Assembly (NCBI GenBank): GCA_022497145.1
Contig: MU385925.1
Coordinates: forward strand, 62,001-126,000
Direction: 5' to 3'
Length of the DNA stretch: 64,000 nt
Source: Rostrohypoxylon terebratum
Lineage: Eukaryota > Ascomycota > Sordariomycetes > Xylariales > Hypoxylaceae
Of the stretch, positions 46,881 to 58,752 are shown one piece after another. The notes under the pieces were generated by a model. That model did not search any database and was not told the origin of the DNA. It saw nothing but the letters and a program-made list of their open reading frames with translations. Made by a program: the position numbers and the translations under genes. The first letter of the stretch is position 1. Each line of letters opens with the position of its first letter.

Positions 46881-49800
46881 GCATATACTGCTGCTATGTA
46901 AAGTTACAAACAAGCTCTTGACGCACACGATAATTTGATATATACCGTCCCTAAGGAAAATATGCGGGTCTATATCCGTATACAGCTGGGTCACTTTAGC
47001 TTCCTGCGGCATCCCGACGGGATGGGGAGCTTTATGGATCACCATAGTTGTCTGAAGTCGTAGGCGATTTCTACAAGGTCATGCAAGCGCCTAACTGTTA
47101 GCTGTAACGCAAATCTCAAGAAAAGTCATCGTGATTCTAAGACAGAACCTTCCAAACACCAAGGCTGTGATGTCGTTCCCATTAGACCATTGGTCGGTTT
47201 TCAACAACCCTGTGTCTCGTACGCACGTTTCCTGATAGTAGAGACAAGGTTATTCGTTGTCCCTCCATGCCAGAATTGGAATCCACTTGCGGTGTGCAAC
47301 ACGGCTCAGCTAGTTGTTGATATAACGGCTGATTACTTCTAACCTGGGAGGCCTATATGGGAATGTACACAATATTACAATTAATACTAGCAAACCAAAA
47401 GCCTGGAAACTATTGGTTAGCAACGAGGGAGTTTGCTTCAAATTGTCCAGATCCATCGATCCGAACCCTCCAATCGCGTCAGCAAACGACCTCGCTTCCA
47501 CTATCAAGGACCGGATCTTGTCTAACATACTTAGCATCGCCATATATTATCCCATCAATAAATACTTTTTTCATCAACATAGGAATCGTAACCGAGTAAA
47601 ATGCAAAAGTCTGTTGCACTACCGAACCTGTGCGGCATTACGATACCCGGAATCTAGTATACCTACCTAGGTATCACGAGTTAAATATGACATCGACTTT
47701 TTGTATGAACGGATATCATCACTGTTGGCGTATTGAGCCCCCTCGTGAGTCATACCTTACCTACATATCCACCTCAGTAGAAGGTACACATCTCCCTTGA
47801 TAGGCTGATCCGGGAGCAGATGGATAGCTACTCTGCTCGTAATTTTAAGTGCCTTGCAGCTGCTGAGATGCCGATTCCCGATGCCGTCCGACGGAGCACG
47901 GAATCGTGAAACGTACTAGGCATGTAGGCCGTCAAATCGGTTGAGTGGGGACATTTCCTATGAGGAATACGGTGGGAGACTGCATGAGAGAGAAACAAAT
48001 TCACATATTCTAAGGCTCTATTCGAAAATTCTATAAAAAGATGTTGAAGTCATAGAGAACTAACATGAAACTACTTCAAGCTCCTTGATGATTTATGACC
48101 GAGGATATCGAGAGAAGCTAGGCTGCAGGAGAAACGGATGTCGTTTACCGTACATTTACCCTCCAGACATAGAATCTTCCGACCCGCTAATTACTTGTCT
48201 CGAAGTTCGGAGCCTGATATCTGTTCGTATGTGGTTGGATGGACAGGCTAGCTCGCGGGTAGAGTTACGGGTCGACATCATCTAATGGGCCGAGACCCTG
48301 GGATCAGGTTATGCGTTGGTTGCAATGATGTATTATGGTTCGGTTACAGCTAATTAAAGGCCAAGGTTGGTCCAAGCAGCGATCATTTCACCTCAAATTG
48401 TTTCTCTTACACCTACCTACCTACCTAGAGGTATAATTGATAACAGAGGAATAATTCTTTTTAGGAGTGAGACATCAGATGACGGCTCTAGTGATGAGAT
48501 CGTTTGAGTGATGGAGCTAGTACGATTTCGACGCAGATTTTGGTATCACGCATCTGCTCGTAATCCTTAGAAATGCCCTTTACTCGGACGGTCGAGTAAC
48601 TTCTCTGCGAGAATGTGTTATAGTGATAAGCTTCCCTGTCGAGCAGACTCGTGCGCAGAGCATGGCGGCTGTGAGGCAACATGCCATGTGGTTTGAAGGT
48701 CGGTAACCCTCTGTGAAATCGATGTCATCATCTAACAGCCGTCTAGTCACGGCCATCTACCTAATGGCGTATGCACGACTGCGGCTGCGTGCTTGTTGGG
48801 GCGCATGTTGGGCTATTGGGTGGCCTAGAAGGCGGGAACCAGCACTTCACCATTGCGGGGTGTCATTTATTACAGACAATCGCTGTGACGGTAGATTATG
48901 TTGGGCGATGGAGCTATGGATGCTGGGAGGCGACCAGCTAAAAATATTGGAAGGCTAACAAAATGTGGTTTTATGTTACCTCGTCACCGCTGAAATTCTT
49001 TGTGACCAGGCCATATCTTACAGGCCCAGCTCCTCAGATGTCTTGCTTATCCAAGGTTTGCAGCGAAGTAGAATCTTGAACGGAAGATTCAGGAAACACT
49101 TCTCTTCTTCCATTGCATCCGATTGAACTCATGTTACCTCTTCCTCCACCTTCAAATGCGAGCTTGCTGAGGGTGGCACGCGAACGATCGAATCTTCCCT
49201 GACCGGTCTCGGATAGCTAAGCGTAACTTCGTGGGTTCGGGGTATCCCGGAAGCCACTGTTTACACAGGCTCTGCGGTGCAATAAATAAAGATATCTAGA
49301 CTCGGATTATGAGATGGAGTTGCTCAAGTGGGTTCGGGATCGCGATTGATAGGGATCGATCGGATTACGGATGTAAATGTTCAGGTAGGAAGATCGCGGG
49401 GAATGACTGTTCATTAAGGATAGGATTTCTGGTTCAGGGGCAGGAAACAGAGGAATAGGGGCTGTTGCTTTTATCCCTCGGGAGTTTCACCTTACTAAGG
49501 ACTAAGGAGGTTTGCGTGATGGTTGCGTGCCGCACCCGCTGTGCAACGACGATTAATCCAGATTCCAGATCTCCAGGGGGAGATTACCTATTGGCTGCTA
49601 AAGGCTGGAGTTGGAGGGGCAGAGACTCAGTAAAAGCAGTTAAAGTGCCTAGCAGGCGGCTCGCTGTCCTAGCTTGAGAGCTATTGATTTATTGAGGCCG
49701 GGCGTCAAATTAATTCAAGCCATTCAGTCCGCAATAATGCGTATAATATACCGCGGCCATGTCCTCGGATATGGGAAATTCCAATTTCCTCCACTCCTCA

Positions 49801-50135
49801 TTGGACATTGAGCTGGCTCTCAACTCAACTCCAGTCTATTCACCGCCGAGGAATCTTGAGGCTCATTGCAATAGTTCGTCTTGGTACTATGCAAAAAAAA
49901 GCTGGCAGCCTCGTTGTCTAGGACAGATGGCAGACAATCTCTGTGGTGGCGTGCAGTAGCGCAGTCGGTATAAGACAAGCCATTCTCAAGAGCGTCGACT
50001 ACCCGCCGATCACCATAGGAGGCATTCCTCTATAGGGCTAAGAACGACAACTATTGACCTTGGACTGCACGATGAAGTCTCGGAGGAGAAAAGAAAAGGG
50101 CTTGGAATAGTGAGAACACGCAGACCAGTATTGGA

Positions 50136-50142
50136 TATATAA
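50136..50142 (+). promoter_or_regulatory. TATA box of hydrophobin gene
   Basis: TATATAA about 190 bp upstream of the hydrophobin ATG. A C/A-rich leader (CACTCG, ACCAACAACCAAC) runs up to the start codon, the pattern of strongly expressed fungal genes. Confidence 0.6.
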
Positions 50143-50330
50143 GTCAGGTCGACAGCCACCACATTCCGAGTCTTTTCTCTCCATCATCAGCATCAAAAAC
50201 CCAAAAAACACTGAGCACTCTCTCCCAACACACATTCGTTTAACTACGTCATCTCATCCGACACTCGCTTCAGCAAACCATTCACTCGTTTATTCATTTA
50301 TTCATTATTACCAACAACCAACTATTCAAA

Positions 50331-50870
50331 ATGCAGTTCACCGTCGTCACCGCTCTTACCTTCGCCCTTGGCGCTCTCGCTGCTCCCCAGGTCGGCGGCT
50401 TGGCTCCTTCTCCCTTCCCTCCCGTTCCCGGTGATGTGACTGTCGGCCAGGCCGGTGACACCTGTGGTTCCGACCTCGACCTCAGCTGCTGTGACAAGGT
50501 CGACCAGTCTGGTGATGCCATCAACGAGGCCGACGGTCTCCTCGCCGGTCTCCTCGAGGGCGGTCTTGAGAACGGTGACCTTGGTCTTTTCTCCGGCTGC
50601 TCTAAGCTGAACGTTGCTGCTGGTAAGTCTCTTGTCAAACATCATACCTTGTCTTGGGCATCAGCTAATCTCTTCCACAGTCATTGGTCTTACCGACCTG
50701 CTCGAAAGTCAGTGCAAGCAGACCCCCGCTTGCTGCCAGCACTCCGGTATGGAACAGGTAAGTTATACACTCCCTACTTAACTCAACCATCACACACATA
50801 CTAATACCATTCACAGGAGGGTCTGGTCAACCTCGGTCTCCCCTGCGTTGCCCTTGGCAGCGTGTTGTAA
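50331..50870 (+). CDS. Class I hydrophobin
   Basis: Small secreted amphipathic protein that self-assembles on hyphal and spore surfaces. Exons 50331-50622, 50681-50757 and 50817-50870 give 140 residues. Signal peptide MQFTVVTALTFALGALAAPQ. The eight-cysteine hydrophobin pattern is complete: C-X7-CC-X35-C-X18-C-X5-CC-X16-C, followed by seven residues. The long CC-to-C loop of 35 residues and the spacings fit class I, not class II. The loop is acidic and Gly/Leu-rich (DGLLAGLLEGGLENGDLGLFSG). Strong codon bias (GTC, CTC, ACC, GCT) indicates high expression. The introns (58 and 59 nt) interrupt before CKQTPACC and after MEQ; both splice in frame. Confidence 0.94.
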
Positions 50871-51492
50871 ACGCCAGCCTCCTATTAATACCACTTGCAT
50901 AATCGGTGCATAGCATTTAGAATTAGGGAAATTGAGATATGTGGAGGATGTAATGTTGGGGAGAGTGCCAAAATTGTATTGTCTAGCCTGCTTTCCATGA
51001 TTTAGTAAATCCAACTTCAGTCGCTCGTTATAATTCTCTGCCTCATCCTGGTTCGTGACTCCAATGTATGCTTTCTCTTGTGCCCTCAGTGGATTCATGT
51101 TTCATCTTGTCCCGAATGAATTCATCCTCGTGCTAACTGTCCCTCCTGGAAGAGATCCGAAGGCATTCCTGAGCCGCACCACCCAACACAACTAGACTTA
51201 TAGCTTGTCCAATCGTCGCCATTTTCCCAAGTAGAGACATCACTTCCAGAGTGCCGTCCGTCGAAGATTTCCTGACCTGTCTCGCATGGCTGAACAACCA
51301 ATCCAATAATTATAGAAAGAAAATAGTGTTTCGCCGGTTCTAACGAGAATCCAAAACCCCACCCAATGTGGTATCATTTCCTAACGCCAAAGTAGAGATA
51401 AATAGTCGTAATACATCATAACGTCGTGTCAAGTCGAGTTGTTTTATATCCAAATGTAACAGTTGGGGTGAGTACGATGCTCATCTAGAATG
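50871..51492. other. Convergent intergenic region, hydrophobin and lipase 3' ends
   Basis: 3' flanks of two converging genes; no gene seen. Confidence 0.55.
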
Positions 51493-53515
51493 TTAATGTT
51501 CCTTGGCGGTAACGGCTTCGACGGCGAGTCGCTCGACCCTGCCGGCGTATAACTTCATAACGTGGCAGACGGGGTCTCCCCAAATGAGACCTCGTAGTTG
51601 TTCGTCGGTAGCCACTTGGGCAACGACCCCTTCGCTAAGCCTTTCCTCGACGGTCTTCGCTCGCTTATATTTCGAGTTCGAGTCACCAGACCTCAGAACA
51701 ACAATTTGACCGGCATTACTGAGGGTGCTCGGAGGGACTTTCCATGTCGGGCCTGAAGACTTTAATTTACTCGACTTCGAAGATGTATGAGATGAGGAGC
51801 GACTGGATTTTGCGGAAGTCTTAGATGTCTTCGAAGCGAGAGATGCACTAGAGTGATTACCATGTCGCTTAGTATGTTTTGAAGATGAGCTTTTTGAAGC
51901 CGGAAGATGTTTGCTCGACCCTTTTGTTTCTTCTATCGGTGCCGGAGCAATGAAAAGCTCAAGAAGACTTTTTACATAGGCCTTGTCGGCTCGAGCGACT
52001 GGATCACCCTCGTTTATGAAAGTTAAAAATATGAACTTCTTAAGTTCGGACTTTGAAGGCTTCTGCAGAGGATAAAGAGATACGGGAGGCGTCCCGAATG
52101 TAATACAATGAACTCTTTTAAAGCAGCCTGTTAGAAGGTTCAGTTCAGAGGATGCTTCTTTGGACGTGGATAGCATATGCGCGTAGAGTAGAGACGCGAC
52201 CGCCCCGCCAGCCGAGTGGCCGGTAATGAGGAGCGAGTAAGAGCATCGTCGCGGATCCTCTTCTAGAAGATGGCGAAGCCTGGCTGCTACTGGCGAGATC
52301 ATCTTTCGCGCCACTGATAGAAATCCAGCGTGACAGAAATTCCTGGGATCATCCTAAATCTTGTTAGATATGTCGGATGAAGCATTTTAGACATTCATCA
52401 TTTAAATACTTACGAGGAAGCCAGTAGGCGCCGTCGGTGCCGTATTTAAATTTACGGACCAGTCCATAAAACTTGCTGTTCCCCGAATGGCAAAGACTAT
52501 GGTATCCATATGATCCATAGGAACGGACTTGATGCGCATCGCTTTGGCTCCGGTCCTCCAATCAGCGTCGAAATGAGCATCTCGCTCCGCACCTCGTGGG
52601 TTCTCGTAAACCCTTTCGGAGTACTTCGCCGCGAGACATATGAGGGGGTATGTTGGGATATATCTAGCGAATATTAGCCCCGTGAATTGAGACGTTGCAC
52701 GCAACTACATACAAATGAAGGGGAGGCAGATTTTGGGGCAGCTTCGAGTTCGCGTATAGTTCTACTTTGGCGAAGTAACCCCGAGAAGCAAGTGATGAAG
52801 CTAGCGCACTTGTCTGTGCCTTCGAAGTTGTCTTTGGCGCTTCTTTCTTATGACTCTTCTTCGATGCCCCCTTATGTAACACAACCTGCTGCGACGGCTC
52901 GACAGGCGGAGGAGGCGTGGGGTGAGACTGATACATGAACAAGTCATTCTCATTGCCGATATACTTATCTCGGTCGATCAATGTGATTAGATCATCGAGG
53001 TTGCTACGTATTTGGTCATACATTGCGGCACTCTGGTTAATCCATTGAGTACCGTAGCTGTGCCATCTTGGAAGACCATCGCATATTTGATGACCAAGAT
53101 TTCCTGGTATCATTTCACTTGCTATATTCGCAACCGCGACGAGATTAGCCTTGCTCGCGCCACATACCCCATTGCTATGAGAGTACGGATTTGCTGGCAC
53201 CGGAGGTGCTGGTGGACCGAAGTAGTAGTTTTGATTTACGACAATGGGCGGATATGACCTTTGGTCATTGTATGGAGGAGGTGGAATGGATACGGGAGGT
53301 AGAGCGTTGTTCCAACCTGGTGGTGCCGGTAATGGCGGTGGAGGATGAAAACCGGCGGGTTGGTCAGGAACGGGAGTTTGGTATAAGCCATCGCGAGGAT
53401 GCCACTGTGATGGACGTGCTTGTGATCGTGTCGGAATCGACGACTCAAAGTGTTCGACTTTAGGCGGCGGACCACCTGATGATGGGTTCTTTTTGGATCG
53501 AGTGAAAATTCCCAT
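51493..53515 (-). CDS. Class 3 lipase (alpha/beta hydrolase) with Pro-rich N-terminus
   Basis: Three exons: 52713-53515, 52414-52663, 51493-52353, giving 637 residues in phase. No signal peptide (MGIFTRSKKNPSSGG), so it is intracellular or membrane-associated. The N-terminal ~120 residues are Pro-rich and disordered (PPPPLPAPP, PPAPPVPANPY). The lipase_3 domain runs from about residue 280: FAIRGTASFMDW supplies the oxyanion region, GHSAGGAVASLLYAHM the nucleophile Ser (near 397), NEGDPVARAD the acid, and GDPVCHVMKLY the His. A Ser/Lys-rich insertion (SKTSKTSAKSSRSSSHTSSK) separates the last two motifs. Related fungal proteins are annotated as lipase class 3; the natural lipid is unknown. The first intron donor is at 52712, not at the adjacent GTAG, because only that choice keeps frame. 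Confidence 0.9.
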
Positions 53516-55022
53516 GGTGACTCACAAGCACAGCTATATCTTGCATGTAGATGTGCGTTGGATAGCCTGGAATGCTACCGAGAGGCCAATAGACGAGCTC
53601 ATCGATCAGCAGTTGTTTGGGAGCCTTTGGGGACTACCTAGGTCCTAGGTAGGAATTGAGATACGAAGCACAAAACGTAAGAAAATAGATCAACGGATAG
53701 AGAAACTAGACTCGAGAGTCGGACAGACAAAGGGGAAATGGTGAGATGCCATTGTATTTTTGTTAAATGTGTTACGGGTTACAAGGGAATCAGCATATCA
53801 CCAATGGCCTACAACCACCATCCCGAGATGGTCCAGTCGAACGGAAGCTATCGAAGCTGGTGTACTTCTCAGCGGGTATGCCTTGCCGGTTACAGAATAC
53901 CGATTATGACTGATGGGCTGCTCTGGGCGATGATTCGTTAGGTGATAATCACTCAGCCCCAATCATTTCATCAAGGATTGGCGACAGTAAGTCGATAGGG
54001 GACCGGTCCGGTAAAACAACAGACGAACCACAAGCTTCATATAGAATAAAGATGTAGACTTATGCAGGTAACCTTGCATGTTTGCCATGTGAATGGTCCC
54101 CGCAAGGCATCGGGAAGACATCTAGGCACCTTGCTGCGACTCACCAGAGAGCCTAGAGCTTTACTTGGATATTTAGCTTCTGCTGCCATAACTATTATAG
54201 CAGCCTTTCCGGGGTTGAAGCTCCTATCGCATCTCAATGAGTCAATGTTCCATGCATATGCATACTGCGGTTAACCGCCGGCGATGAAGAATTCAAGGTT
54301 CCTATTAGTAGACTACGTCTTTTCCAAATGAAAAGATAAGGGATCTTGGTAATACCTAGTAGTAGGTATTGACTCGGGCGAGAGATTTGTGGACTTGTGG
54401 ACTCGAGAGACCGGAGAAATCTGGGAAACCTGAGGAGGATTCAAGTTGAAACGAGGCTTCGGTGGAAAAAAGGAAAAAAAAAAAGAAAAAGAAAAAATGA
54501 AGGCATCGGTAAAAGAAAAAAAAGCAAGCCCCAGAAAGTGGGGGCTAAAATCATAGCATCAGCCTCAAACTTGTGCCGACAGTGGCTTGTTCAGGTAGCA
54601 GATCATCTGAGATTCCCACTCTTATGACGATTTCGGTCAAGGATGGTGGATCCGGATTTGAGCCACAAACACTAGCCTCAACTGCTTACTATGTACATAA
54701 TCCAAGGCCAATAATAGACCGGGACCAATGCTGCCACACTTCCCCACTTCCCCACTTAGCTCATCCCGTCCTATTACATAATACAAGCTAGTATCTTGGT
54801 ACAAGGGTACCCCAGATGCCTAATCATCAAGAAACATCTCAGGCCTCGGAATTAGAGGGTCGTTAATGCAGGCGCGACTTGGTGCTGGTGATCTGAGGAA
54901 AGCTCGAAGTTCGTTTTTTTTGTACTTTCAACGTTGTATTTGATACTTGATACTTGTACTTGTTACTTTTCAATCTTTCTTTCAAGAAATACATATTTCA
55001 AGATAATGTCTCTCAAGACGCC
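53516..55022. other. Divergent intergenic region between lipase and FHIP genes
   Basis: No supported gene. CCTAGGTCCTAGG lies near 53636-53648. An A-rich purine tract lies near 54467-54525. The FHIP promoter side has poly-T and a GATACTTG repeat near 54941-54960. Confidence 0.5.
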
Positions 55023-55130
55023 ATGGACTTTGTTAGTTTTTCCTTCTTCCATTTCGTCATCTTTCTATTTAGCGGTCTGAATACCAAATACTAATCGTGG
55101 TTTCATATGCTTAGTGGTCGCGCCTCATAG
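55006..55130 (+). promoter_or_regulatory. Upstream ORF overlapping the FHIP start codon
   Basis: An ATG at 55006 lies 17 nt before the FHIP ATG in another frame. In the spliced mRNA it reads MSLKTPWTFGRAS and ends at TAG shortly after the first intron (55032-55114), so it overlaps the main start. It could reduce initiation at the main ATG. This is inference from sequence only. Confidence 0.5.
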
Positions 55131-58110
55131 CTAGCACCCGGCTGTCTTCGGGGGGCTCCAGCAAGGATGCTGCACGAGATCCCGTAAGACGCCGGCAACG
55201 CTTCGAGAAGGAATATGGTCAATTACTGGTAAGTTTGTTACCATCACTTCCCGACCTATTCACCATCTCTCTCGGACGTGTGAAAGCTGACATGATCGGA
55301 ATAACTAGCATATTTGGCGGAATTGTTCAAACCTTGCTCGAGACGAAGATGCTGCCGAAAACATCGAAATCCGCCTTCAGGGGCTCACCAACATTCTCTC
55401 CGACGAATCCCGACGACCTTTACCTCACCCGTGTATTTCTTTCTGTTCCACCAAGCAGATTTACGTCCCGATCGCTAAGATAGCGACAACATCGTACAAC
55501 GAATGGATCATCAAGGAAGCTGTTTCATTCTATGCTACTCTTATCGAGAGCGAGGAGGAAGCATTTGTGGAGAGCGATGCCTTCTCGGCCAGTTTGACGA
55601 ACCTCCTAGTCCGTATCACCGGAGCCAACAGCATTCGACTAGGTCCCGATACCGAAGTCAAAGTCGTCGAGTTGGCCTTCAATATCACCACCAAAATACG
55701 ACTTGAGCCACACATTCTTTCTACCTGGTTCAAATCCCATCCCGAGAGCCATGCAAACGAAGACAAGGCGAAGGACCAAAGGGAGAAGTTTGCTGGCAGG
55801 ACTCAGAAGCAAGACTTCCCGCTTTTCTATCTGTTGATGGACTACATACACCACGAAGGGAAAATCGGCGACTTTGCTCGGACTGGTTTGCTATACATCA
55901 TCGAGGCCGCTTCGTCCTCCGTTGCCCTTGAACAATGGATTGTCGAAAGCGATCTTTCGACTTTGATGGCTACCGGGCTTGGCGCTCTATACAGCCAACT
56001 CAGTCGAAAGCTTGTCATCGACCACCCTCCAGAAAATCTTCCTCCAATTCTCGCCCTATCCGATTATCAGCACCCGACGTCGACCTTCGAGATTGTCAGT
56101 TCTTGTAGCCCCGACTTTCAGCTACACTTGGAAACCTTTCTATCCCACATGCTCTTCTGGCAGGATGTTCTTAACCATTGTAGATCAGTGGAAGTTAAGT
56201 CAACTTTGCTGGAGCATTTTCAGGTCATCTTCTTGCAGCAACTATTGTGAGTGCTCGGCCTAAGATTATAAGACCTAGGGAGTTCGGAGCTAACTATCAA
56301 AAGATACCCTTCCCTTTTGGAATCTTCCGATGTCGATGGAGGATCATCCGTGGCTGTATTAACATACCTCCGACGTATATTGGAGACCTTGGATCACCCT
56401 GATATGATCAATCTTATCCTCCATTATCTCCTAGCCCTTCCCGACACACAGTCCTCGACTTTATCTGAGGCTGAGCCATCTGTCAGCGCCGCGCGCAAGC
56501 GAAAGTCTATGGACCTCGCGACTATGATGGCTACTAAAGTCGAATCCAGCTATACGCCCCTGCTCTTTAACCTAGTTGATTTAATTCGTTCTTGTGTCAA
56601 ATCCCGGAACCAGCAGACTGTCTGTGTGACGCTTCAGCTTGTGTCGGCGATCCTTAAGCGGCATCACCGATACGCAACCACGACTCTCCTACGCACTGAG
56701 GGTATCGATATGAATGCGCCGCGGAGGACTGCTGGTGCCCACCAACAAGAGGTTGAGTTTCTCACCACTTTGGCTGGTACCGTTGGTGGACAAGACAATT
56801 TTGATGAGGTGTACGACAATATTTTGAAAGATAGCATGACGCGTGTGGAAGGTCACCCATGCTCTCTAAAGCTGGTAGCACCGAAACTATCGACGAATAA
56901 CCACAAACTACCCGCCATCCCCGACAGCCTACCTGGAGCTCCTCGAGATGTTCCGCCACATACGCTTAGCGCAGATGATCCTTTGTTGAATAGCATTCTG
57001 GACATTTTCGAGACTTTTTTCATAAATCCCGTTGAGATGAACTTATCGGCTACGGAGACTCTCATTGACCTATCCGTATGCGGCTATATATCTATCGAAG
57101 GATGGTTCCTAAGATATCCTAGGAAATATACGTACGACGATGCAGAGGAGCCTATTTCGCCACCCCCAGACCCCGAGTCCCCCCTATTTGCGGAATTCGA
57201 AAAGTTGGCGTCAATGATAAAATGTCGCCGACGACCGATATGGAAAACGTCAACCCTGCCCCGCATGCTAACTGTTCTGGAGTCTCTTGCTGATCAAGTT
57301 GATTACTTTCGAAGCTCGGTACCAAGATTCGACGAGCTTTTACAGCAGCGTCGCGAAGCGTTTCAGACAGCCGATGCTGTTGTGATAAATCCCCAGCCCC
57401 ACCGACCAAGTTCAGTTGCGACTGATCAAGCAAGTCAAGATGGTTCCCGGGGAGAATCGCCGGCGCGACCTAGCGCTCTTGAGGGATTCGCACAGAGGAT
57501 ATTATCTGAACTTGGGACCCCAAGCCGATCGAACAGTCCGCGCGGGAGGAAAGAATCACTCCGAGGACCGAATACAGGATCAGGAACATCAGCAGGATAC
57601 GGGTTTACATCACCCACACCAAAACCCACTTCCGCTCCGCCGAAGGAATTTCCTGTGAATTATGAGAGTCCAAGCAAGAGTGGGTTGTCAAGGTCATTCT
57701 CACCGAGCAGTCATCATTCCGATAGAGATAGCCCGGTGGTTAGCCAAGCAGCCGCATTCGCGGCGGTTGACCAAGGGATACTCGCCAGACAAATCACATT
57801 ACCAACGCCAAAAATAGAGCCCATCCCATTAGATTTTGATCGGAAGGTCAATAATCTGACAGACCTTGGAGAGGGACAGAGCAACGATAGCGAAGGAATT
57901 ATGGATGTGTCTGAAGATCAAGATCACGATGAAAGTGAAATTGGAGATCCATCAATTGTCCCAACACCGCCTGAAACACCGCTCGAAGTCAAGACAGCCT
58001 CGGTCTCCCATGTTCTCACCAATGTCATCGTCTACCAACAATTTATGTTGGAGTTGGCCAGCTTGGTACAAGTTCGAGCAGGTTTATTCAACGAGGTTAG
58101 GTTCGTGTAG
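55023..58110 (+). CDS. FHIP-family protein (FTS-Hook-interacting, FHF complex)
   Basis: Four exons: 55023-55031 (9 nt, encoding only MDF), 55115-55228, 55309-56246, 56304-58110, giving 955 residues in phase. The joined N-terminus MDFWSRLIASTRL and the following KQIYVPIAKIATTSYNEW and SLTNLLVRITGANSIRLG are conserved in the RAI16-like/FHIP family. In filamentous fungi and animals FHIP joins FTS and Hook to link dynein to early endosomes for long-distance transport; this role is inferred by family. The body is helical, with DYIHHEGKIGDFARTGLLY and LTYLRRILETLDHPDMINLI. The region about 680-850 is Ser/Pro-rich and disordered. The C-terminus LELASLVQVRAGLFNEVRFV is the usual end of fungal members. 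The 9-nt first exon is unusual but well supported by frame and motif. Confidence 0.87.
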
Positions 58111-58752
58111 GAGAGGAAGTAGAGATATGGGTAGTCAATTTTGGTGGCTGTGGACGATTAGAAACAATCGTCCTAGGTGGTAGCAAGTCCCTAGAGGCGC
58201 CGGCGGTTGCGTCCCGGAGAACAGGGAAACTTGTGGTGAGTAGAGCGATGTTTTGTTTTTGCATGGCACGGACCCACGACACGCAACATAGAGAGCGAAT
58301 CAAAGAATGCGGGTCTTGCTATTCGGATATTTAACGTTGACTTTACGATAGATACCATTTATTGCATACAATTCTCTTCTAGGTAAACAGATTAGCGTGC
58401 TAGAATACTGCATTTGCTTCGAATTTCCTCAGTACGGTACTCATAGCGATTGGTGTGAGCTATCTCGAATAATAACAGGACTAATTCAAGTAAGTCAAAA
58501 AAGTAGAGTGTCTTCCATTAAGCCGCCTAGTACTACGTGTATCTTAGAGACTCGGTCTCACGTCTTGAGCTTTGCCTCTTATATCTCTTGCATCCTTTCC
58601 TTCCCCTAGATTCAAAAACTTCGCGCATATCCACTGCCCTTATCCCATCTTCAATATCCCTAGAGCGTATGACAGGTCTCTGTTACTATATGTCATTAAA
58701 CTACGGCGACGATATTGGGATGGCTTCTTTAGCCCGTGATTCGACGCCTAGC
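58111..58752. other. Convergent intergenic region between FHIP and ankyrin genes
   Basis: 3' flanks of two converging genes; no gene or notable repeat seen. Confidence 0.5.

Larger units (their letters stand above)
46771..50330. other. 3.5-kb gene-free region upstream of hydrophobin
   Basis: Promoter space of the Ser/Thr-rich gene (left) and the hydrophobin (right). Open frames in 47310-49959 are short and featureless. A CCTACCTACCTACCTAG run lies near 48413-48428, and CTACCTAGGTA near 47662-47672. Nothing else recognised. Confidence 0.5.
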
